Counted from the stretch's first letter, positions 37,854 through 51,063 are shown. The stretch: DNA of 64,000 nt from Macrobrachium rosenbergii (GCF_040412425.1 NC_089789.1:38543606-38607605); one strand, 5' to 3'. Numbers and translations: made by a program. The notes: generated by a model not told the origin, from the sequence alone.

Positions 37854-38540
37854 TTGACACCGATCTTGCCCATTTCAGATAATCTTCGTCACTGATTTAA
37901 CTAATAAAAATAAGCCTCTAAACTCGAATGCAGCAGTGTTTTTAAAATTTTGCTTATTTCCATCAGCTAGACTGGATGCTCATAGTTTCCAAGATCACAT
38001 AAAAAAATTCGTTGAGAAGTTTTTCATAAAATCGCACCAGCCTTTTACTCGGTCAGAGTAGTGACGGAGATCGATTCTCTTTTGTGTAAAAGAATCCGCT
38101 TGATGAAAAGCAGCTGATTTCGAGTCATCAGATGATTTAGGATTATAAATTCATTAAAAACTTAATAGATTCGTTAAATTCATTTAGAGCTTAACAGATT
38201 CGTTTAGGTCTGTTGAAAATCAGACAAAAGTATCACTTCGTTTGGCTGTTAACCATTCCTCTCATCTTCTCCCTTCTTATTTCTGTCGGATACCCATTCC
38301 CATTCCGTCGGCCTCTTGTGCCTCTACATGAAACCACGTACCTACCAGAATAGAGATAACCTTGTTTAAAACACATACACAGACACACACACATCCACTC
38401 GATTTTATTTCCATGCTGTGATGAATAGCTAGTACACGTGTCATGTTTTATGTATGTGGATAAGCAACAATGTTTGTCTTCTATAAAGTTTGATTTTATT
38501 GAAGGAATAGTATTGAGAAACCAAGGCTAGGTTATGGAAG
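37730..38540. other. Intron sequence without notable structure
   Basis: A (GT)n-(T)n tract lies at 37814-37855. A short duplication containing AACAGATTCGTTTAG / AATAGATTCGTTAAA is at 38160-38210. No coding signal. Confidence 0.5.
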
Positions 38541-38548
38541 ACATCAAT

Positions 38549-38567
38549 ATATATATGTATGTATATG

Positions 38568-38647
<80 letters not shown>
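38549..38647. repeat. (GTAT)n-(TA)n-(GA)n microsatellite
   Basis: Three abutting microsatellites in that order. Between 38650 and 40425 the intron is AT-rich and non-coding, with a CT tract at 39396-39420. Confidence 0.93.
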
Positions 38648-38650
<3 letters not shown>

Positions 38651-40423
38651 GATGTCTCAACGTGAGTATTAAATACGATAAATGTATGTGTGTATATAGT
38701 ACACATTCATACATTAATTCTGCGAGTAACTTGAGCCGTAATGGTTTTTTTTTCTTTATTTAAGACACGCTGTAGCAAACAAATATGGCATCCAGAACTC
38801 TTCATAGATATGAATTTACTTTTCGGAGAGAGAGAGATTTTACTAAATAAATAAATATAATTGTTAGCAAGTCACCATTGTTAGGAATGTGACGGCTGAG
38901 AAATACAATTCAGGAAATCAGTGTTAAACCGAGCTTGATTTTCTTTGCTTTATAAATATTGAGTTAAGTTTTTATTATTATTTTTAATTGTATTTTTAAT
39001 TGTTTCTCTAGACTTCACACTTTCATTCAAGATCTGTATGTCTTCAGTAATTATTAGACAACAAAATCGATTTGGTAAAATGAGAAACGTTGAACTAATA
39101 AATGAATGACCTAATTTTTTTTTTTTTTACCAGATTTCGAAAATAAATAATTACGGCTGCCTTCATTAACCGTAGCGGAATGTACACGTCAGAAGAATGA
39201 ACGTAGAACGAAATAATTGATCAAAGAAATGAAATTCGGAAGTATATTATGAGAATAACGTACCTTACATGCCTTAACACGAATTCCGTTGCTACGGAGG
39301 GCCCATGGAAACACGAAATGGCTAAACGTGGCTAGAGCATTCAAAAGGGCTTAACGATTACTTGGAAGCAAGGCCGTAGCAACTGGCAGACTGCCTCTCT
39401 CTCTCTCTCTCTCTCTCTCTGGGTAATTATGCAACACTGATAATAAGTTGTAGGACTTGAGGACAGAGATTATTAGCGGTGATGATGATAGTGAAATTGC
39501 CTAAGAGTGATGTGTATTTATAGTGAGTGATAAATGTATTTATAGTGAGTGATAAATGTGAAGAATCTTGATGATCAAGCAAGTGAGGAGTAATCAGCAT
39601 TATATTATAATGGTGATAGTGAAAGTGCTTCGCTCTCGGGCCTCATTGCTACCCATCCCCACTACATCCATAGCAATTACTCTTCTCCTTACTCCTTCTT
39701 CTCCGCCAACGAATTCCTCCGGCCCTTCCGAATCTCCCCCTCCCAACCCCCACCGCCGGTCAAGGTATCCCTTCAGGAGCTGAAGAAGAAATGATTTTGA
39801 AGTCACTTTAACGCGAAAACTGTCTCTTGTGGGTTTATAGAAACTCGTGCAGATTCCAGATCCGGATAAAAGAGAAGGTCAAGTTTAAGGGTGAAAGTAC
39901 ACTTACTGCTTCTAATCGGACATTTCTTATTCCCTAATTAAAAGCCTTTGAAAGAAGTTGGGGTTCATACAAAGTTTTGCTTGAGTATAGCTTTCAAGAA
40001 CTGAGCTGTTGGCCGACTGTACGTAACAAAAGCAATGTTGAAACAGCAACAAACTTTAGCGGCCTGGTGCACTTGGCAGTGAACCTTACCGAGGTTCAGA
40101 AGCCAACAGGCTGAGAATAATTCACATTTTCAAAAGATTGTTTTGATATAGAAGGACAGGGATTCTGAGGCTCCTTCAGAGAGGTATTTGAATAGTCCCT
40201 CTGTTCTAAGATTCAGTTTTCGGACGCACGACGTGTTTTTACCACCTTATGGTTTCAGTGGGTAAAAATGTCTTGCACTTTCCTTTTGCTTATGTTTATG
40301 GTGAATTTATGGTGAGTGTTATTTTCCAGTCTTAGAGTTCTTTTTTCATTCTCTCATTGCATCTGATTATTTTGACTGCGTTACTCGTCACTTGCAAATA
40401 TAAATAATTTCCGCTAAAATAAA

Positions 40424-40426
<3 letters not shown>

Positions 40427-40507
<81 letters not shown>

Positions 40508-40538
40508 GAGTCATTCATCCTGCTGAAGATTTTCACTA

Positions 40539-40600
<62 letters not shown>
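40427..40600. repeat. Composite (CT)n array, two units
   Basis: CT at 40427-40504; the spacer CAGTGAGTCATTCATCCTGC TGAAGATTTTCACTATAAG; CT at 40544-40598; then the same spacer again (CAGTGAGAGTCATTCATCC, TGCTAAAGATTTCCGTTATA) with no third CT block. Confidence 0.93.
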
Positions 40601-40602
<2 letters not shown>

Positions 40603-40822
40603 GAGAGTCATTCATCCTGCTAAAGATTTCCGTTATAAGTTCATGCATCCAATACTTAATCGTATAACATTCGAGATAAGCAAGTTCATATTGGAGCAGA
40701 AGTTGTGCCAGAAGGAAATTGATCGTACTTTTATAATTATTGGTGTGACGTGAAACCGTACAATTGTTGATGGAAGTAGCATCTAATGCATATAAGAAAA
40801 CAAATGTATAAAGAGACATATA

Positions 40823-41032
40823 GGATCTTTCCTAGATAATGACCCCCAAGGGTTTTAACCCGGTATGTAGGCTATCAACCTTTGCGGCGTCTTTAGCACA
40901 AGCCCGTTTGGGATTACCGTGAAAACATAAACAAAAGACTGCAAATATCATAAAGATAATGACCCCCAAGAAATATTAGTCCTCGATAACGGCCCCCGAA
41001 AACCCTTGGGGGTCACTATCTAGGAAAGATCC
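40823..41032. mobile_element. 210-bp MITE with ~34-bp terminal inverted repeats
   Basis: The left end GGATCTTTCCTAGATAATGA, then CCCCCAAGGGTTTT (40823-40856), is the reverse complement of the right end (40999-41032) with one mismatch. Inside, AGATAATGACCCCCAAG repeats the left end at 40954-40970 as a direct subterminal copy. No coding capacity: it must have moved with a transposase supplied elsewhere. The flanks ACATA (40815-40819 and about 41036-41040) could be a target-site duplication if the termini are 2-3 bp further out, but this is not certain. Superfamily not assigned. Confidence 0.88.
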
Positions 41033-41487
41033 GAAACATATTCTGTGCGTTCACTTGTATCCGTATCTGTCTCCTGTCCTTTGCATTTTTGCAGTTAAAT
41101 ATATCCTTCATCTTTTTCCTTCTTAGCCCGGTTCCTCTCGAGCCTTCCTTCATATCCCGTATGTTTTGTATTTTTCATCTCTGTAGACATGGTTCTGCTG
41201 ACTTCAAGGTCAAAAGAATGACAATCTGCAGACCTTGCTAGATATTTCTCTTCGCAAAAGAATTGGTCTTGTGCGATCGACCTCTTCATTCGTTACTTAA
41301 ACCTTAAATCAATATTTCATTCTAATTCTCTTTTCTTGGTTCTGATCATTCATTTTTTTTTATTTAATGTTTATATTTATTTTGTTCACTGTCATCATAT
41401 GGGCATTGTGTTTTGAGGAAGTTTGGAAGTTTCCTTGGCAAGGGAATTTTTTACGAGTTTCGTATGTGTGTTTGCTTGTCATTGGTA

Positions 41488-41488
<1 letters not shown>

Positions 41489-41536
<48 letters not shown>
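41489..41536. repeat. (AAT)n microsatellite
   Basis: A pure AAT tract. The sequence from 41040 to 42150 is otherwise AT-rich intron without a recognisable exon. Confidence 0.93.
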
Positions 41537-42174
41537 GAGGAGTCAAGCCAGCTGTCTAAACCAGTGTGTACTTATTCAGACAACAAAACTATTGTAGCTT
41601 TTCTGCTCCTGTGTGCAATACGACCTCGACTGAACCGAAATATAAAGTTACAAAACTGTGAAATGGAAAAAAAACAAAACAAAAAGGGGGCTTATCAACA
41701 CCATTTGCCAAAAGAATTCGTTCCCTACCGACGCATGATGCATTATTGGTGAAACTGAGAAGCATCACCAAAAAGTCGATGGATATCGGTCACACTCAGC
41801 ACTATACTTTTCCAGTTTTTATTTTTCATTTTTCTTTATTTTCCCTCTCCTTTTTTATATTCTTTTCGTTTTATTTCGCCAAAGTTTATTTTATCAAGTC
41901 ATGTTATTATTCTTTTTTTGGTATTAGATTCCTTTTTGCAAATTTTTTTTTCAAGTTTTTAGTAATGTTCTTTTCCTTTTTCACCCTTTTTATGAAGTTG
42001 AACGTGTAGTAATTTCCAGTATTTTTGTTTTATCTTTGTAAGGAAATATTTTTTTTATTAAATTAACATTTTACGTAGTGATTTGTTTTCCCTAATCATT
42101 CAATCGCACGTTAAATTTCATTCTTATAAATCATATTGTTCTTGTTTCCAGCCTCACACCCACACAAACCCAAG

Positions 42175-42177
<3 letters not shown>

Positions 42178-42205
<28 letters not shown>
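42178..42205. repeat. (CA)n microsatellite
   Basis: A CA tract; a GA tract follows at 42378-42419. Confidence 0.9.
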
Positions 42206-42375
42206 GATGGGTGTTTGAAATTTTGGGAACGCGTAGATTTGCAAAAGTCTTTCATAAAAGCGATTTTTCACTTCAGTTCCTTTATTGCATTTTAAATTTC
42301 TTTTCGGCGCAAAGGAATGATAATTTCGAATGGGATTCACTTGTAATTTTAACTATAAAATGAGGGTTATTTTGC

Positions 42376-42425
<50 letters not shown>

Positions 42426-42951
42426 GAAGTCACTCTAAGCTGACTATGCGTTGTTCCATCATCAACAACAAAAAAAGGTCTGTGTACTATTTTATGTAAG
42501 AATAACAAAATGAAAATAAATTCATATACAGTCATTGGGATCATTATTCATTTGCTGAAGGATCATTCTGTTTTGGACAGACTAGTCTGGAATAGAGGAT
42601 TCCCAGTCTGTCCCGAGAGACAGAATTTAGTATTATTGGTCAGGTTTATCTTGCACCAGAAGGTAGGGGAAGGGGTGTGTTCCCCCCTTAGGGGTCTTTA
42701 TAGATATTGCTAAGGCATCACGCCATAGGCGAGTGTGTGATCAGTAACAACCATTCAATCCCGCCTGCTGAGGCGGCCAGGTTGCGCGCACACCATGGGC
42801 AGTAATGCTCGATGGAGCCTTTTATCTAGTTTGTCAGTCTTATTCCCTGATTCAAGTTTACGGTTAACGTGCAAGAACTCATGGCTAGAACCCCAGAATT
42901 GTTGTTAGCCGCAGAATTTTAATATGAGTTCATTATCTTTACTGGAAAACA

Positions 42952-42952
<1 letters not shown>

Positions 42953-43007
<55 letters not shown>

Positions 43008-43064
43008 AAGCGCAAATCGAACGACTCGAAACAAGAGTCTTCATTCATGCACACATACAGACAT

Positions 43065-43152
<88 letters not shown>
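42953..43152. repeat. (GA)n, (CA)n and (TA)n microsatellites
   Basis: GA at 42953-43004, CA at 43065-43087 and TA to 43152. Confidence 0.93.
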
Positions 43153-43162
<10 letters not shown>

Positions 43163-43255
43163 TTTATGTGTGCTTAAAATCATCGATAAATACATGTTGT
43201 ATGTAATATAAGTACTGTATGTATATTACACATACACACACACATGCAAGATTAA

Positions 43256-43581
<326 letters not shown>

Positions 43582-44851
43582 TTTTCTTCAGAATAATTTG
43601 TTAACTCATAATCAGAATCCATCAGCATAATAAACTTTTTTTCTGTGAGGGCAAACATCACAGTGAAAACCTACTCTATCAAGTAAGTTGATTGCATTTT
43701 ATGTCGAACATAAGATTCCTGTGGTCCATATCAGTCTCCAGATGCATCCAACTCCGATTTTTTTTTTTTTCCAAATCAAACTTCACTTATCAGCAGTTCA
43801 GAAGTTCAAGAAAAAGAGAGAGAGAGAGGCATAGTCTACCTCGCCACAAAGTTTCATATCGAATTCCGTGACAATAAGCCCAGGAAAAGGGAAGACCTCG
43901 TTGCCAGGGGTTGGGGAGGGGGGAAGGGGTGTACGGAAAGGAGAGAGAGGGACAGGGAGAGGGAGAGAGAAAAAAAATCCCCCACCAGGAACTCGGTATC
44001 GTCGCTGAGGTCGGAACAGATAAAAACTGTAGCGCAAGAAAGCGTTACTGATAGCGCACGGGCAAGCCTGCCTTATCTGCTCTGAGGGCAGACCCACATC
44101 TCCCAAGCTCAAAAACTCTTCTCTTATTACATTTTTTTCTAAATTTGTATTTTATGTTTTTAAAATGTCAAAGAAAATAAAAAATAACTTTTTTGCTTTC
44201 GATCAGCTATTTTTTTTTTATAAGTGATGGTAAGGCGTGAATAAGAGGCCTGGTATAGGACTCTGGGCTCGGAGCTGCCCACCGAAGCGATTGATGTAAT
44301 ATAAAGTCATGAGTACCATGATTTATTTGATGCCTTTTATAGGTTTTAGTGATATATTTTTTTACTGTTAGTAGACTGATACTATAGCACAGTACTATTC
44401 TTTGGTGAATTTATACTATTTTTGGTCGATGGTCACTATACTTTAGCGAATGGGCACAATATTTTGATTAATTTTTACTCTTTAGTGAAATGTTAATACT
44501 TTCGGTTTAATTTCACCATACCTTGATGGATTGGATTGTTTTCTTAAACTTACTCTTTAGTGTATGGGTTTTGATTATTGTTCTTAAACTTTTACTCTTG
44601 AAAAGTGAAAGTGGTAACAAGTCTCAAGTTCAAGAAGATGGACAGCCAGGTGAAACGAAGTCAGATGGAACGGCTGCCTACAGAGCGACGTGCGAAGCAC
44701 ACTGTAGACACAACCGCCCCCGCCCCCCCACCTTCTAAGGACTCTGATGAAAATCAGATAAATTCCATGTTTGATATAATGTTCACGCAGGCAGATCCCA
44801 GTGGACAAATTGACCTAAGATAGGAGAAAGAGAAGAAGTGAGGAAATCGTC

Positions 44852-44860
<9 letters not shown>
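43582..44860. other. Intron stretch, no supported exon
   Basis: A plus-strand frame of 72 codons at 44605-44823 (charged, with a Pro-rich APAPPPS stretch) has no recognisable domain and no clear splice signals, so I do not call it. At 44230-44280 the base composition is more balanced. Confidence 0.5.

Positions 44861-44893
<33 letters not shown>
44857..44893. repeat. (GA)n microsatellite
   Basis: A pure GA tract. Confidence 0.93.
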
Positions 44894-44896
<3 letters not shown>

Positions 44897-45149
44897 ATCA
44901 CTTTTGATGTCTCAGTAGGGATGAAGGGGCTTAGCGGGTTTTAAAGCAGCGTAAATCCCCTTTAAGGTAGCATAATAAAATTGCCTTTCCGTGAAGGGCT
45001 GTCGTGAAAGAGCTGATTATGATTTCAGTTGTAATGAAAAATATCCACTTTATTTTAACTTTATTGACTTACATATGGCGTCAGTGTTGAACGAATTCTG
45101 TATCAAATGGTGCTAAGCAAATGTCTTTTCTCGTTAAATGTTTGAAAAT

Positions 45150-45470
45150 CCGCCTGCATATCCTAAAAACTCTGAGGCTAGAGGGCTGCAAATTGGTGTG
45201 TTGATCATCCACCCTCCAATCATCAAACATACCAAATTGCAGACCTCTAGCCTCAGTAGTTTTTATTTTATTTAAGGTTAAAGTTAGTCATGATCGTGCG
45301 TCTGGCACCGCTATAGGTGCCAACAACACAGCCCACCACGGGGCTGTGGCTGAAAATTTCATGGACCGCGGCTGAGAGTTTCATGGGCCGTGGCTAAGAG
45401 TTTCATACAGCATTATACGCTGTGCAGAAACCTCGATGGCTCCGAAGAAACTTCGGCGCATACTTTACTT
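45150..45470 (+). repeat. Dispersed repeat family R1, copy 3
   Basis: It lies in the intron in the same orientation as copies 1 and 2, and the 5' end is shorter. The palindromic core is present (GAGGCTAGAGGGCTGCAAAT; GCAGACCTCTAGCCTC). The 3' hairpin CTCCGAAGAAACTTCGG is well kept and is followed by CGCATACTTTACTT. Confidence 0.88.
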
Positions 45471-45539
45471 TTTTTTTCCAATTTAGCTCACGTGCGTTGG
45501 AAACGTTAACCATTTAATACGAAAGGCCTCGTTTTAATT

Positions 45540-45541
<2 letters not shown>

Positions 45542-45602
<61 letters not shown>

Positions 45603-45604
45603 CT
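45542..45604. repeat. (CT)n microsatellite
   Basis: A pure CT tract; a (TTA)n tract follows at 45900-45953 and AAT repeats at 45797-45830. Confidence 0.93.
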
Positions 45605-45894
45605 TTAGACCAACCACTGAAAATGGGAAAATGCCAACAATTCAGTGGCAATCGAAAAGATATACCATGTTTTGGCTAAAGTTCTTTGCATTACGTGTTT
45701 GTACGTATATATATGTATGTGTATATTTACATATATAATACGTAATTAACTTTACTCTTCAATCCAGCCACGGTAGCTTAACTAAACTGTTCAGTAGTAG
45801 TAATAATAATAATAGTAATAATAATAATAATTTCAGTTTTATTAAAAACATGATAATCTTTCACGACTTGTTAGTTATCCAAATGTATTTAAAG

Positions 45895-45952
<58 letters not shown>

Positions 45953-45953
45953 G

Positions 45954-47375
45954 AAAATTCCTACACAATATTAGCACTTTATTATTGAAAATGCACACGT
46001 TATTATTAGCAGTATTATTATCATTATTAATCAAATTTCCCACAGACAAAAACGCCATGCCATTACTCCAGTCACACCTCGACGGGATAGAATATCTTTA
46101 GATAAAAACAAGAATAAAGAGTCAGCGGAAAAGACATAGAATAACATTACCTTGATAAAAAAAATAACCAAGAAATAAAGTTAAACAAACAAACAGACTG
46201 TTCTATTGCCCCATCAACCGTAGTCGGAAATGAATTCAGGGAAAATAAAGGAACGGTAGATGGCGCTCTAAATAACATTAAACGCCACGTCCTGTTAAAC
46301 ACGCCGGCGTACGTAACAGGAACAAAGGAACCCCCTCCTTTTTTTTTTCAAATGCATTGGCTTTCATGCACACGCTTCCATTTACATTCATTCATCTCTG
46401 TACTCTCGCCTTTGTGAACGAAAATGGTTCCTTTTTAATTTTTTTTTTTTTTTTTTTTTTAGGGGGGAGGGTGAACCGAGTATTGTGAAGTGGACTGTTC
46501 CTTTTGCATTGTCTTTTTGTTAAACATTTCGCCAGAGTTTGTAGGAGTAGTAGCCGGGAATTCCCTGAAGTATATTAAGAAAAATGTTTTTAAACCCTAC
46601 TGTAGTTTTATTTTTTTTTCCAGAACAAACAAGTTTTTGTTATGTGGTCTGCAGGTGAATTTATTGATTGTCTGGTTGTACAGGTTTTGAAGTCGGTTAA
46701 TTATACAGGTACATAAATGTTATTATTTGTCTTCTTATTTATTGAAGAGAAATAATAATGTTAATGTTAGCATGTTTTCAATTCCACCTCACGTGCTTAA
46801 CTCGTCAAGCACGGGAGATGACATATAAGACATTCGAGAATTTCCGTATATCCCATATTGGCTAAAATCCAAATGCTAGCTAAGGCCTAGACCTGACATG
46901 GACAGAGGGAAGGAAAGTGTTGCCTGGTCTTGAGATAGCTAAATAACAAGCGTATACTATGAGAGCTGAAAGTCAGCTCAGTGGTCTGGTTAAACTACTT
47001 AATAATAATAATAATAATAATAATAATATTGATATACAAAATCCAGGAGCTGATATTTAAGACATGCCAAAGCTTCCAGCTAGCTTGGAACTTTACGGAA
47101 AGCTCACCCAGAACTGGAACTTTTAGGCAAAAATTATGATTTTTTGTTTTACTTGTTTCAACAGTCTGGAAAGGGTGTAGGATTTTGCGTTTTGTTACTG
47201 TAACTTCGGTTTACCCTCTCTATGTACACTCGGAATTTAACGTAGGCAAAGAAGTGGTCTTCACTAGATTTTCCATAGGCTGTGGTGCCAGTCGCGCAGC
47301 TGTTGAACTACTTACTTTGTGACAATGTTAACTGCGAAAAGTAAGGGGAAAAGGTTAGGACAAATGGTTAAGATA
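45954..47375. other. Intron stretch without recognisable exon
   Basis: It contains a T-run at 46438-46460 and a short AAT tract at 47002-47028. A CpG-containing patch at 46255-46320 has no frame. Confidence 0.5.
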
Positions 47376-47380
<5 letters not shown>

Positions 47381-47406
<26 letters not shown>

Positions 47407-47432
47407 TAGCTTTGTGAAAAGATATTAAATGT

Positions 47433-47489
<57 letters not shown>
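47381..47489. repeat. Two (GA)n tracts
   Basis: GA at 47381-47406 and 47434-47489, each preceded by an AAGAGAG-type start. Confidence 0.93.
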
Positions 47490-47491
<2 letters not shown>

Positions 47492-48007
47492 AGCAGCATC
47501 AGCGATTGGGAAAAGGGATGAGACAAAATATAAATCCTGTTATGAAATTTAAGAAGCCTGATACAAATGGCGAAAGAAGATTTGTCATCTGATATAGTCC
47601 ACTTTACTTGGTATTTAGCTGCCCTTTGACACTTTAGATTTTTTTAATAATTCTTATTTCTGACAGAAGGAAAGTTTTCATCATCCACATATGCAACAGG
47701 TGGTATGAAGTGTCTGAGATAGCTGAGCTCACGTGAGCATTGGTGGCACTAAGATTGATAAAGTAATTTCTTCGAGTAACTTTCATATCAAAGGGTTATT
47801 TCAAGATGTACAACTAGAGCAGTTTGGCTAGATCATACCCAGAACGACCCCGGCCACATTTTCTCGAGATGTAAGCAAGTACCGGGACCTTTCCCTGAAA
47901 AAAAAAGGGACGCCATATCTTAAAAACTAACCATAGAATTTTCTTGAAAATAATCTCATTATGTTTCCCACACCCAAATACATATGACGAGTTTAATCTT
48001 ACCCAAT

Positions 48008-48036
48008 CTAACCTAACCTAACCTAACCTAACCTAG
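48008..48036. repeat. Interstitial telomere-type (CCTAA)n array
   Basis: About five CCTAA units in a row, the complement of TTAGG, the arthropod telomere repeat. It lies 350 bp upstream of the last GT49 exon. Right after it come GGGGCATGGCC and a weak inverted pair (CCGGGGCTGGTGCAA / TTTGCACCCCGG at about 48053-48105), which suggests the array is part of a larger dispersed repeat and not a chance tract. Confidence 0.85.
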
Positions 48037-48387
48037 GGGCATGGCCAAAAACCGGGGCTGGTGCAATACCAACATACATCTCAGGAATTTGCACCCCGGC
48101 CCATGTACCGGGTACTTCGAACGTACACATCACCTCCTTACATACATAGTTAATTTTTGCGCTGTCTGATTGTTGATGCTCTTACTTGACTCTCGATCTA
48201 TACACTTTAAAGCAGTGTCACTTTAAGCAAAAGCCTGTGTCAGTATTACATGCATTATCCAATAAACATTCATGTTTGCAGTGCCTTCTCTCTTTCTCTG
48301 CAAGTTTTATTTAATATTTGTAAACTTTCACCGTAAAGACTGCTGTGTGTCGCTTTGCTAATACCTTTTTCCTCTTCTCCCTATCAG

Positions 48388-48606
48388 GTGTACGAGATGT
48401 TTGTCAGCGGCTACACATTCCACGTCCTTTCTCCTATCTTCACTCTGCACTGGGGCATGCAGGTCAAGCGGAGTCGGCCGGCTTGGCGTGAAAAACAGAA
48501 TAACGCCAATCGCCGGCTCTTCGAGGGCTTCAAAAGGGAGGTCTTCGCCAGGTACGGCAAGGATCCGCTCAACATGATGGCCACTAAAAAACCGCGCAAG
48601 TCATAG
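48388..48606 (+). CDS. GT49 glycosyltransferase (B4GAT1-like), terminal coding exon
   Basis: It encodes 72 residues and the stop TAG (48604-48606). It opens VYEMFVSGYTFHVLSPIF, then TLHWGMQVK, followed by a basic, Asn-rich segment (REKQNNANRRLF) and FKREVFARYGKD. The order VYEMxVxGYxFHVLSPxF, HWG, then a charged C-terminal helix matches the end of GT49 enzymes. The His of HWG sits where GT-A enzymes usually carry a C-terminal metal-binding His (inference). The acceptor is CTTCTCCCTATCAG and the phase (0) fits the exon at 36350-36512, so the two give 126 continuous residues. Adding the usual roughly 300 upstream residues would give a normal-length enzyme. The stop lies soon after the conserved region, so the C terminus looks complete. 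Confidence 0.93.
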   Translation: MYEMFVSGYTFHVLSPIFTLHWGMQVKRSRPAWREKQNNANRRLFEGFKREVFARYGKDPLNMMATKKPRKS

Positions 48607-48639
48607 CGCCGGGATCGCGTCTCCTACAAGAGGAGAAGC

Positions 48640-48960
48640 CTTGCACAAAAGTCAGACCCAGGTCCTGGGACGTCCTTAGCAAAGTGAGAAATAAGTCCGA
48701 GGGCATCTTCAACAAAATTGAGAACTGGGTCCTGGGACATTCTCATCTAATTGTAAGAACTACAGTAAGTCCCCTGGGCGTCCTCGGCCAAGTGAGAAAT
48801 AAATCCTGGAACAACCTCAGCTAAATAAGGAGCATGTCCAAATTCCTCAGCCATCTGAAAACTAGGTATTGGGTCTGTCTGAAGTGTTGGTTAAGTGAGA
48901 ACTATGTCTTGCAACATGTTCAGCCTAATACGAGTATATGGTTTGTGTGTATTGTCAAGT
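48640..48960. repeat. Degenerate ~45-60-bp tandem repeat in the 3' UTR
   Basis: GTCCTGGGACGTCC, GTCCTGGGACATTC, CCCCTGGGCGTCC and ATCCTGGAACAACC alternate with AGTGAGAAATAA, ATTGAGAACT and AGTGAGAAATAAAT. About four to five units remain, the last ones strongly decayed. Confidence 0.75.
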
Positions 48961-49685
48961 CTTACATGATAACAAGGTCAAAAGAGACTCTGAAAGTATA
49001 CCGTTGGACTTTAAATCGCTAAAAGCTATTTCGATACAAATATGTCCACTTGAATAGTGTATCTTCGTGTAACCTACAGGGAAGAATAACTGTGGTCACT
49101 TCAGACTTGTGGTATGTCTGACCCAATAGTTAAGTGGGGTATCTATGGGTATTTATTTGTCTGACTGACTTCCCAAGAGCAAAAGCTGCCCTGCAAGGGG
49201 AAAAAAAAGCATGTAATTAAAGATGCCTTCAGCGAACAGCTGTAGATTGAAACGAGATTCAGTCATTGAAAAATAAAATAGTGTGACCGGAGTTTAATGA
49301 AGTATTTTCAGTTCACCAGTTTTGCATAAGAGTTGTATCCGCTTCATTGCTTCCACAGTGTTCGAAGTTGGTGATGTAACCTTGTCTCTTCGGGTTTGGT
49401 CTGTTGCCGGGCTCCAGTCTTTTATCTCGTTGGAAATGAAGCGAAGATCTGTTTATAGTTACGTGGAAATGAAATGTTGACCCAGGAAAGGGTGGTTGAA
49501 AGTGAAATAAAGAGTCTTATAGGGGTGTGTAGCATTTGTTAAGGTCCAGTTGAACTTGATTGAATTGGCAGTGAACAAAATGAACTTTGCCATGCGATAT
49601 CAATTGATAAATTGATGGTACAAGACAGTAAAATTTGAACTGGAATCCTGTGCGGTGGAAAAAAAATCGCACAGAAACTCAATAT

Positions 49686-49688
<3 letters not shown>

Positions 49689-49764
<76 letters not shown>
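49689..49764. repeat. (TA)n microsatellite
   Basis: A pure TA tract inside the presumed 3' UTR or just beyond it. Confidence 0.95.
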
Positions 49765-49768
<4 letters not shown>

Positions 49769-50200
49769 GACGACTGTGGCAAGGCAGTTTAAAAGACGAA
49801 GTGATTTGAAAAAAGGAGAATAAAACTGAAACTCCGCTTGTGTTTACCGAGAGTCCAAAACGCATTAGTAATTCGTAGGCTGAATCTTCCCCCTCAGTGG
49901 TTATCGTAAATTTCTAAGGGATATGTATCTATAAATATGTAAATGATTAAATAAAGGTATATAGATGTTTGTTTTATACCAATCAGTTTTGAAGAGAAGA
50001 GTGTAGATTAAATATCTGTTATCTAATTTAAGAGAATACAAGCAGACAACGCATGAGAGTTAAAAATAAAAAAAAAATAAAATGTTGGAAATATTGAGGG
50101 ACCATCATACTGTATTTCCTTCCCTTGTACAGAAGTTTATTGAGCTGTCGTTGAAGACGAGTATATGATGTATTAATAAAGTTAATTTGCCAAACGTCTA

Positions 50201-51010
50201 TTTATTATTTAGTCAGAATTCCATGTTGCTGTGAAAACTTTAATTTTCATAGTAAATCTCAAGTTGTCGTTAACATTTAAAAGAAAAACTTTTGAATTAA
50301 CGGATTAAATTTGACACACAGTGAAGACTTGATTAAAGAACTATTTATCATTTTTTTGTCACTTTATTTAGACCAAGATATGAGTCGATAAAATCAGTAC
50401 TGTGAACAGCAAGTAACTTCCACGAATATTATACAAATATAAATAGCCTATAGACAAAGGCAATTAATTACATTTCAAAAAAGACCACTGAGAATTAAAC
50501 GGTCTAGAGAAAAAGTAAAGAACCAACTGAGGCTAAATGTTTCGTTAATGCCTATGGGTCTACATAACAAACCTCAGCTTAAAGAGACGGAATCTTTTCT
50601 TTCTTTGAAGAGCCTCGGCAAGGGCTTGTTAAGGGTTCTCTCTTCCTCATCCTGGAGGGTTGAACGGGAAGCTTTTTGTCAATAGAAACCGAGGAGGAGT
50701 TTGTGAGCGTAGGTGTGTGTGTGTGTGCGTATTTTGAGAGGGAGGAATGTTCCCTCAGAAAATGTAGAGGGTACTTAAATCAATGCCGAGGACTTTCCAC
50801 CCTTTGGGAAACGCGGACAGGTGAATTTTTTAGCAACGATACAATGGTGCTCAAAAGGTAAGCAGATTGTCCGACCGATGGCGTGTGAAACTGTGAAACA
50901 GTGTTGTTTCTCCCAAGGGAAGGTTTGCTTTTGGACCGCTATGCTGGAGAAAGAGACTGTGAGGATTTTTATCTTATTTTTCTATTTTTCTGACATTGTT
51001 TCAATTATAA

Positions 51011-51063
<53 letters not shown>

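Larger units (their letters stand above)
48607..50200 (+). other. Probable 3' UTR of the GT49 gene
   Basis: No further frame continues from the stop. Candidate polyadenylation signals (AATAAA) occur at 48798-48803, 49506-49511 and 50175-50180. The site used cannot be told from sequence alone. Confidence 0.55.

Noticed and set aside
44605..44823. Possible intron-nested gene or extra exon (72 codons)
   Set aside because: No recognisable domain, no good splice sites and no support from neighbouring sequence.
48834..49022. 62-codon frame after the GT49 stop
   Set aside because: It lies in the presumed 3' UTR, has no recognisable domain and overlaps the degenerate repeat.
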